Positions 56,041 to 64,000 of a stretch of DNA of 64,000 nucleotides are shown here, piece by piece. A model generated the notes under the pieces. That model was not told the origin of the DNA, ran no database searches, and saw nothing but the letters and a program-made list of their open reading frames with translations. The position numbers and the translations under genes were made by a program. The stretch's first letter is position 1. Each line of letters begins with the position of its first letter. The stretch spans positions 72,903,879-72,967,878 of the forward strand of contig NC_079314.1 of assembly GCF_029931775.1 (NCBI RefSeq), read 5' to 3'. The DNA is from Euleptes europaea (lineage: Eukaryota; Chordata; Lepidosauria; Squamata; Sphaerodactylidae).

Positions 56041-57079
56041 TATAGTGACTCACTGTTTGACCAGTAAGGAGGTGTATTAACTATGTGGCTTTTATGGTTC
56101 AAGACAAGTTTTGAGAGTATAGCATGGGCCAAGGGTACATTGTACTCCCGCTGGTGATATTGCCAAAACACTGCTCACACCTGAAGAGATCTCTGCTCAG
56201 TTTGTAAAGTTCAGAAACTTGTTGGCCATAACGTTTTAAGTCTATGTGCTCCCCGTGGCTGCTGGACAGGTGTCAAGACTTGCAATTTGATGGCAAAGCT
56301 CCAGTCAGTAAATGTTTCTTATATAACAAGCTGGGTGGGGATAGCTCATCAAAGAGAAATGGTTGTTTGGTGGTTACTCTAATTGTACACCATCCCTGAG
56401 AAGCACCATCTTCCAATATGACTAAAGTGTCAAAGTGTTCAAACAGCAGGTACACTTATACTTATTCCACCCAACCATGGCTTCCCAGCAGTCATGTCTG
56501 TCATTTGAATCCACCCCCACAAATTGATTGCACCACGGGACTGCTGTGAACACCTCATAGCTCTCATACCTATACGGAGCTGGGATAGACTGCCTAATAA
56601 AGAGATGGGATTGTACTCACTATCAAACATTTAGGTGTTTCACTTCTTAAAAAATGGGATTGTAACAAATAATCAAATTCTTACCCAGTTGAGGAGTTTG
56701 CACCACTCAGCAATAAAAATCACATCACCTAACATTTCTCAAACTTATCTAAATGCATAAAGTTTAAGGCAAATTAGGTTTTGGCTGACACACACACAGA
56801 CACACACACACACAGAGGAATCTTCCTGATAGAGCCACCAGCAGAAAAACCTGATGTAGCCTTTTACATAACACTTACAGAGAAAGTGAAACAAAGATAA
56901 ATCGTTCCAACTTCTCTAACACTTGATTGTCCACTACAGAAGATGATTGGTCCCCAAAGTGAAAGCGGTGTGCGAGTTTTTGAATTCTCCAGAATTCTTT
57001 GTCAGGCTGGATGTTAAAACACAAACGAACAGGTCTGGATCTTATTTGCTCCTAGGTAATTCCAGATGGGTAGCTGTGG
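56041..57079. other. Intergenic, nothing recognised apart from a CA repeat
   Basis: Only a short (CA)n at about 56790-56813 stands out. Confidence 0.5.
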
Positions 57080-57182
57080 TAATCGGGTAACAGCAAAATA
57101 AAACAGGAGTCCAGTGCCACTTTAGAGAGTAACAAAAGCTTTTATAAGTCAGAACTCACTAAATCAGATGCACTGAAGTGTA
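57080..57182 (-). repeat. Degraded repeat end with hammerhead-like CTGAT block
   Basis: On the minus strand: GTGCATCTGATTTAGTGAGT, a weak stem, then AAAAGCTTTTGTTACTCTC and GTGGCACTGGACTCCTGTTT. It resembles a widespread reptile repeat whose intact copies read CTGATGAAGTGAGC...GCTCACGAAAGC. A second fragment of the same tail is at 57300-57325. Confidence 0.5.
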
Positions 57183-57185
57183 ACT

Positions 57186-57303
57186 TAGGGTTGTCGGCCT
57201 TCAGGTGGTGGCTGGAGAGCTGCTATTACAACTGATCTCCAGGTGACAGAAATCAGTTCCCCTGGAGAAAATGGCCACTTTAGCAATTGGACTCTATGGC
57301 ACC
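57186..57303. mobile_element. Truncated TIR element, same family
   Basis: One end (TAGGGTTGTCGGCCTTCAGG) and the middle (AATGGCCACTTTAGCAATTG) are present; the other end is missing. Confidence 0.7.
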
Positions 57304-57483
57304 TTAAAGACTAACAAAATTTGGAAGGTACCAAAATGGTTCAGAACTTTATTGGAACATAGGCAAGGCCTGGTGTGGGCCCTGCTAGGCTGTAACCAGC
57401 CACAGCCACCAACCCTCAGAACAAGTGAAAAGTGAAACTAAAGCAAAAGCATTTTCCTTAAGCGATAATATTAAAATAACAGG

Positions 57484-57571
57484 CAGTGCAGCCCTAAAGA
57501 GAGTTACTCCAGTCTAAGCCCATTCACTTCAATAGGCTTAGACTAAAGTACCTCTCTTTAGGATTGCACTG
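57484..57571. mobile_element. 88-bp hairpin MITE
   Basis: CAGTGCAGCCCTAAAGAGAG pairs with CTCTCTTTAGGATTGCACTG at the other end, with a second inner inverted repeat AGTCTAAGCCCATT/AATAGGCTTAGACT around a short loop. Confidence 0.75.
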
Positions 57572-58404
57572 TAATACATTAAGGGAACATCACCCAAAGC
57601 ACAGCTTCCCACGATATAACACAATTTTACCACTCTCAAGGAAACTGCTGAACCATGTGGTCAACATCAAATCCAAGCTGGAGCCACATATGACTGCTTG
57701 GGAGCTCAATTAAGGAACTCCCAGCACTATGTATTGTTTGGCATCCAGATAGGGCTGCTCTGTGAGTCAAAAGAATCCTAGCAGAAATCTGAATGACTTC
57801 ATGGAGAAGGTGTTTATTAATTACATTATTTATAGTCTGCCTTTATCACTTGTACTCAAGAGGAAATAAACACAGTGAGTCAATTCAATCAACATTAATT
57901 GAACAATGCAATAGGAATTAGGGTTGTAGTGGTGAGGCTCTTAGTTACACCTCCTTTAATTATTGGAATGGATCAGAATATAATATGCTGGCTATTGCAA
58001 ATTTATGCAAAAAACACCATTTATTGTTTAGTACTGAAACATCAAGAAAAAAAAAATCTAGATGGCAAACCTTTCATTCAACTGCCCCTGTCACACTTTT
58101 ATGAAGCATGATTGAATGTCCTCAGCTGGCTTTAAGGGTAGCCTTTGGGTCACATAGTTTGGTCACCTTTAAACTGTAACTCATCTGGAATGAGGGTTAA
58201 TGTCCACTCTATTTACTGAAATGAATCTGGAGGAGGGGAAGGGCCTGTGGAGAATTAAGTCAGTTTCTTTCTCAGATGTGCCCAAGATTTGACCTCAGTT
58301 CTATAGTCCCTTCATGTCACATTGACTTTTGTGAAAACTTGGGAGAGGAGAACAATGTCTGATAATGCTAGAGACACACTTCTGAAATCTAATAATTAAG
58401 AAGA

Positions 58405-59555
58405 CTTTGGTGCAGCTGTTATTTCTGTTAGGTGGCTCTGTAACTGGTTGACAGATTGCACCCAAAGAGTTAATGGTTCCTCATCCACTTGGAGAAAAGT
58501 GACTAGTGGAGTGCCTCAGGGATCAGTCCTTGGCCCTGTGTTGTTCAATATCTTTATAAATGACTTTTATGAAGGAATAGAGGGGATGCTTATTAAATTT
58601 GCAGATGATACTAAATTGGGAGGGGTAGCAAATACGGTAGAAGACAGAGCTGGGATACAGGATGATCTTGACAGGCTGGAGAATTGGGCTAAAACTAATA
58701 AAATGCACTTCAACAAAGATAAATGTAAAGTTCTGAATTTAGGTAGGAAAAATCAAATGCATAATTATAGAAAGGGGGATACTTGTCTGAGCAGTAGAGT
58801 GTGTGAAAAGGATCTTCGGGTCTTAATAGACCAAACACTAAACATGAGTCAGCAGTGTGATGCGGTAGCTAAAAAGGCCAACGCGATCTTGGGCTGTATC
58901 AACAGAAGTATAGTGTCCAGTTCATGCGAAGTGATGGTATCATTTTACATTTCTCTGCTTAGACCTCACCTAGAGTATTGTGTTCAGTTTTGGGCTCCGC
59001 AATTTAAGAAGAATGTAGACAAGCTGGAACGGGTCCAGAGGAGGGCAACAAAGATGGTGAGGGGTCTGGAGAACAAGTCCTATGTGGAAAGGTTGAAGGA
59101 GCTGGGTATGTTTAGCCTGAAGAGGAGAAGACTGAGAGGGGATATGATAACCATGTTAAAATACTTGAAGGGGTGTCATATAGAGGAGGGTGCCGAGTTG
59201 TTTTCTGTTGCTCCAGAAGGTCAGACCAGAGCCAACGGGTTGAAATGAAAAGACTTTCCGCCTAGACATCAGGAAGAATTTTCTGACAGTTAGAGCAGTT
59301 CCTCAGTGGAACAGGCTTCCTTGGGAGGTGGTAAGCTTTCCTTCCCTGGAGGTTTTTAAGAAGAGTCTAGATGGCCATCTGTCAGCAATGCTGATTCTAT
59401 AACCTTAGGCAGATCATGAGAGAGAGGGCACCTTGGCCATTTTCTGGGCATGAAGTATGGGTCACTAGGGGTGTGTGGGGGAGGTAGTTGTGAATTTCCT
59501 GCATTGTGACCCTGGTTGTCCCTTCCAACTCTATGATTCTATGTTCTAAACACTA
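58405..59555 (+). mobile_element. CR1 LINE, 5' truncated, long open RT frame
   Basis: An uninterrupted 266-codon frame from 58448 covers the RT core: VTSGVPQGSVLGPVLFNIFI, KFADDTKLGG, CKVLNLGRKNQ, LLRPHLEYCVQFWAPQFKK, RVQRRATKMVRGLENKSYVE. A frame change near 59245 separates it from the end of the protein (LDIRKNFLTVRAVPQWNRLP). The 3' end CCAACTCTATGATTCTATG is the CR1 terminus. The endonuclease and the first part of RT are missing. Confidence 0.95.
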
Positions 59556-59979
59556 AGTTTAGTCAGCATTGACCTAGAATTTAAATAAACACTTGGCAGC
59601 CATGTGCAAATATGCCTAGGCTTGTAGCATGCTTATTAGAGCAGGGCCTGATTTAAATGTAAAATTTACAGGTTAGATGTACTAGATAGAAATGTGATGC
59701 TAGAGAGGCTAATGCACTTGCCCATGTGACGCTGCATGTGCCTAGTAGTGTTTCCTTTCATCTGGGCAGCTGCTACCATGTAAAGCAGATATGTGTGTTT
59801 AGTTTACATGAGGAAAAAAAGGGCTGTGTGGAATTGCAACACACTCAAAAACTGAAAAAGGTTGAGGAAAAGGGGTATAAGCAAACCTATGCTTCAAAGA
59901 GCAGTGTGTGTGTGTTTTAGGCTTCTAGCAATCCTATGAATTAATGACCTCCAAAATGTCCTATTGTTAAAAGCCTTGC

Positions 59980-60430
59980 TCAGGTCTTGTAATTAATCTG
60001 AGGGCTTTGGCTCCCTTATAGTCAGTCCATCTCATGTTGGGTCTTCCTTTTTTTTCCTGTTCTTTTCAACTTTTCCTCCCATTCTTGTCTTTTCCAGTGA
60101 CTCTTGTCTTCTCATAATGTGACTAAAGTACAATAGCCTCAGTTTAGTCATTTTAGTTTCTAAACTCTTCTTCATCATGTTTTAAATGAATCAACTTTCT
60201 GTCAGCTTTCTTCATTACCCAACTTTCATGTCTATACATAGGAACGGGGAATACTATGGCATGATTTATCTTGATCACCAGTGTCACATCCTTACACTTA
60301 AGAATCTTTTCTAGCTCCTTCATGGCTACCCTTCACAGTCTTAATCTCCTCCCGATTTTTTGGTTGCGGTCTCTCTTTTGGTTGATGGAGCCAAGGTAAC
60401 AATTTCAATTTCTTCGTTTAAAAAGTCGAA
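59980..60430 (-). mobile_element. BovB (RTE) LINE 3' fragment, minus strand
   Basis: On the minus strand it encodes pieces of the RTE C-terminus (LRLLYF-HIMRRQESLEKT, then GKVEKNRKKRKTQHEMDW, and upstream MKELEKIL and IIHAIVFP-YG-like traces). It is diverged and broken. BovB is the presumed partner that moves Sauria-type SINEs such as the one at 36581. Confidence 0.8.
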
Positions 60431-60719
60431 CAATTTCTCAGCAGACATTGCTTTTGTCGTCTTGCTATTGAGCTGTAACAGGGCTGTTGGATTTTCTATT
60501 TAACCTTGAAAAAGCGAGGGCTACGAACAGTTTAGTTTTTTCTTTAAGGAGGGGAGAAGTCGAATCTCAGGTGCTGCTGAGAGTGGAAGGAACAGCTAAG
60601 GAGAGGCTGGCGAGACTCGGCTGTTACTGTGGAGAGAAGTCAGTTCACCGAAGAAAGACGAGTGAAAGGGGAGCAGAAACTTTTTTGAAGGAGAGGGAAG
60701 GAGATGTAAAAGGAAGTGA

Positions 60720-61070
60720 AAGCGAGCCCAATTTATGCTCAATCCCACCCAGCGGTTGAAGCGCATGCGCGCCGGAAGACGACTCGCGGGCGTCGGGCGT
60801 CCATCTCGCCTTTCGGAATCGAAGCGCCGCGGGGCGCTCCGCGGTGGCGGGGATGGGCCTTCCTTGCGGGGGTGTGGAACGGGGCGCTCGTACAGGGCGG
60901 CCGACGAAGATGCCGCGGCTCGCGTGCACCCAGCTCAGTCAGGAGAAAGTAGGCTCAGCGGCCCCATCAGCGTTGAGGTGCGTCAATCCGTGGAGGGAAC
61001 TTTCGTTTTTTGGAGCGCCTGGGAGAGGGGTGTGTGCGCGCGCGTGAAGTTCCACCTGCTACTCACGCCT
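60720..61070 (+). promoter_or_regulatory. CpG island, probable TMEM19 promoter and 5' non-coding exon
   Basis: A CpG-dense block 2 kb upstream of the TMEM19 coding exon, with an NRF1 palindrome and an ETS-type CCGGAAG. Open frames through it (for example from the ATG at 60910) show no known domain and look like GC-rich chance frames. A donor-like GAG/GTGCGT lies near 60976, but I cannot fix the exon boundary. Confidence 0.65.
60761..60770. promoter_or_regulatory. GCGCATGCGC, NRF1-type palindrome
   Basis: A perfect NRF1 core palindrome followed immediately by GCCGGAAG (ETS core CCGGAAG at 60772-60778). This pairing is common at housekeeping promoters. Confidence 0.7.
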
Positions 61071-61301
61071 CCCTACAGAGCCAAAACACTACTTCTGTCC
61101 AGCCTGCTTGGTTTCCCGCTCAGTCTTCCCTAAGATAGCTGAAAGAGCGAGACCCACTTTTCCCAATCCGTGTGCGTGGAGGGGAAGAGGTAGCAAATTC
61201 ATACCGGCTTAAAATTTTTTACGGCTGTGGTTCCCATCACTTTGGGAGCTGAACTTTGAGAAACATCTCTGGCAAAGAATTTGTGACACTGGCTTCATAG
61301 A

Positions 61302-61320
61302 ACTACAATTCCCAGAGTGC
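61302..61320 (+). promoter_or_regulatory. ACTACAATTCCCAGAGTGC, second ZNF143-type match
   Basis: An excellent match to the ZNF143 SBS consensus, 540 bp downstream of the NRF1 palindrome. It sits in sequence that may itself be an old interspersed repeat carrying this motif, so function is uncertain. Confidence 0.4.
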
Positions 61321-61690
61321 TTTGAGGGAGGTCCTGGTAGGTAAAGAGGTTCTGACATGATTTAAAATGTTCCGTATGGATTACCTTGGAACTTCACTGT
61401 TACTCTCTGCATTGTCTTTCCAGTGTGATTTATCAGTGGTTTTTCTGACAGCGTTTAGCAGAATATAATGAAAGCTGGTGGTGGCAACTGATCCGAGTAC
61501 GATTGTGGTTGGGGCACTTTTTCTAGGTTTACTAAAAGAGTATCTCTTTGTAAAAGTATTAAACTTTCCAGTGCTGTTCCTTATGATGTCTGTTTAGATT
61601 TTCAAGACCTATTGACTTTTCAGCTTTGAATTGAAGCCTAAAACAAGTAACTTAGCCTGCAACATGAGAAGATTTTGGGGGGTGGGATTT

Positions 61691-61868
61691 GCTGTCAAGT
61701 CCCGGCCAATTTATGGTAAGCCCATAGGGTTTTCAAGACAGGAGATGTTCAGAGTTGTTTTGCCATTGCCTGCTTCTGCATAGCTACCCTTGACTTCCTT
61801 GCTGATTTCCCACCCCAGTACAAACCAGGGCCGACCCTGCTTAACTTTTGAGATCTGACAAGGTCAGG
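61691..61868 (-). repeat. 5S-derived SINE unit A of a tandem array, minus strand
   Basis: It runs from GCTGTCAAGTCCCGGCCAAT to GATCTGACAAGGTCAGG, where its 5S head is cut short at the same point as unit B. Confidence 0.85.
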
Positions 61869-61879
61869 AGTGAGAAGAG

Positions 61880-62073
61880 ATGTGTGTGTAAAGTGCTGTG
61901 AAGTTACAGCTGATTAATTGCAGCCCAGTTGGGATTTCGAGACAGGAGATGTTCAGAGGTAGTCTGCCACTGCCTGCCTCTGCATAGTTTCCGTAAACTT
62001 CCCTGCTGGTTTCCCATCCCAGTACAAACTGGGGCTGACCCTGCTTAACTTTTTGAGATCTGACAAGGTCAGG
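61880..62073 (-). repeat. 5S-derived SINE unit B of a tandem array, minus strand
   Basis: A near repeat of unit A at a period of about 205 bp, ending at the same internal point (GACAAGGTCAGG) and joined by the same AGTGAGAAGAGATGTGT linker. Confidence 0.85.
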
Positions 62074-62091
62074 AGTGAGAAGAGATGTGTA

Positions 62092-62283
62092 TGTAAAGTG
62101 CTGGCACAGCTGATTTATTGCAACCCAGTAGGGCTTTCAAAGCTAGAGACTAACAGAGGTGGCTTGCCGTTGCATTACTCCTTCATAGTGACCCTGGTAT
62201 TCTTTGGTGGTCTCCCATCCAAGTACTAATCAGGGCCAACCCTGCTTAGCTTTTGAGGTCAGGCTAGCCTGGGCCATCCAGGT
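62092..62283 (-). repeat. 5S-derived SINE unit C, with complete 5S-like head, minus strand
   Basis: Third unit, preceded by the same linker. Unlike A and B it keeps the complete outer end of the head (GCTAGCCTGGGCCATCCAGG). Confidence 0.85.
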
Positions 62284-62289
62284 GAGGAC

Positions 62290-63168
<879 letters not shown>

Positions 63169-63367
63169 TAAATAGTGACATTTTCATTAAATGTTACAAG
63201 TTGGTGTGTTTGTACACAAGTATGTTACTAATTCTGAATTTGCGTGTTTACTCAGAAGTAAGTCTCATGTTAATCAGTGGAGTTTTCTTCCAGGTAGGTG
63301 TGTCATGAAGGCGGTTAAAAGATGTGGTCAGTCAATGGCTGCCATTGTATTGACAAGCACTGATTAT

Positions 63368-63470
63368 GTATGTGTAAAGTGCTGTCAAGTTGCAGCCAAC
63401 TTATGGCGACCCCAACAAGGGACTTTCAAGACAAGTGAGAAGCAGAGGTGGTTTCCATAGGCACTTGACT
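63368..63470 (-). repeat. 5S-SINE body fragment, minus strand, in TMEM19 intron
   Basis: Only the body end survives (AAAGTGCTGTCAAGTTGCAG, CCAACTTATGGCGACCC). It lies about 200 bp past the first coding exon of TMEM19. Confidence 0.75.
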
Positions 63471-64000
63471 ACTATGTTTAAATTTCCCAGATTCAGAAGT
63501 GGAACAAATTCTTAACTTTAGCTGAAGTAGACAGGTATTTATATTTAGCATAGTGTTCTAAAAATTTTCTACACATTAAAAGTATCCTTAGTTCTCAGTT
63601 ATAGCATAAAGTTAAAATACTCTGAACAGTTTCAAGAAGCAATCAATTTTGCAAAATCGGGTTTCATCTGTGTCTTGCTTGTCTGTCTTTGTTAATTTCT
63701 GTTGTCAACCTTTTTATAATCAAGAATAAGAAAGCAAGATTTGTGAGGGAGAGAAATCATCCCCAACACCTCCATTTTCAGCTCTCTTATATTGTCTCCT
63801 TCTCTTACATCCCTTTGTGGGCCACTTTTTCCTAACGTTGCCATTTTCTCCATCCCCAACCCTTTTGCTGGCCAGACTCCCAATTGTGAGGGTGGGGGGA
63901 AGTGCTAAAACAGAAGGAGCATCCTGCATACAATCTGCTCCAGAGTTCTTCCTTCCACCTGCCTAGTGATGGGGGAGCTATCAGAAGGCTGTCTGTAGTT

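Noticed and set aside
60735-61133. Open frames in the right-hand CpG island
   Set aside because: Arg/Gly/Ala-rich translations on both strands with no family match; stop codons are rare in CpG islands. Not a THAP2 first exon.

Overview
This window is vertebrate nuclear DNA, most likely from a squamate reptile. The gene content is single-copy vertebrate genes with GT-AG introns. The interspersed repeats are the combination typical of squamates: tRNA-headed SINEs, 5S-rRNA-headed SINEs, one Sauria-type SINE with target-site duplications, and fragments of BovB, CR1, L2 and L1-like LINEs. I see no bacterial, plasmid or CRISPR features and no recognisable retrovirus or LTR element.

The left two thirds (about 5.7-42.5 kb, minus strand) is one complete gene, ZFC3H1, the zinc-finger scaffold of the nuclear poly(A)-tail exosome targeting (PAXT) pathway. 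I could place all 35 coding exons with consistent reading phase. They add up to 5,937 nt, or 1,978 codons plus a stop. The start codon (42345-42347) lies in a CpG island whose upstream side carries a TCTCGCGAGA palindrome and a ZNF143/THAP11-type ACTACAATTCCC element. Intron 1 has the donor and branch-site signals of a minor (U12-type) intron. The introns carry scattered SINEs, CR1 pieces and hairpin elements.

From 42.7 to 60.5 kb lies an 18 kb repeat-rich intergenic stretch. It holds two copies of a palindromic hairpin element, L2, L1-like, CR1 and BovB LINE remains, 5S- and tRNA-headed SINEs, a non-autonomous hAT-like element with a perfect 8-bp target duplication, several copies of a terminal-inverted-repeat family, and short hairpin MITEs. 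In mammals THAP2 sits here, next to ZFC3H1. No THAP-domain exon is visible.

At the right end a second CpG island with NRF1- and ETS-type sites (60.7-61.1 kb) precedes a tandem array of 5S-SINE units. It also precedes the first coding exon of TMEM19 (63017-63160, plus strand), whose remaining exons lie outside the window. ZFC3H1 and TMEM19 are thus divergently transcribed neighbours, as in mammals. Region 1-5.6 kb, downstream of ZFC3H1, holds no coding sequence I recognise. LGR5, expected further left from human synteny, is not visible.
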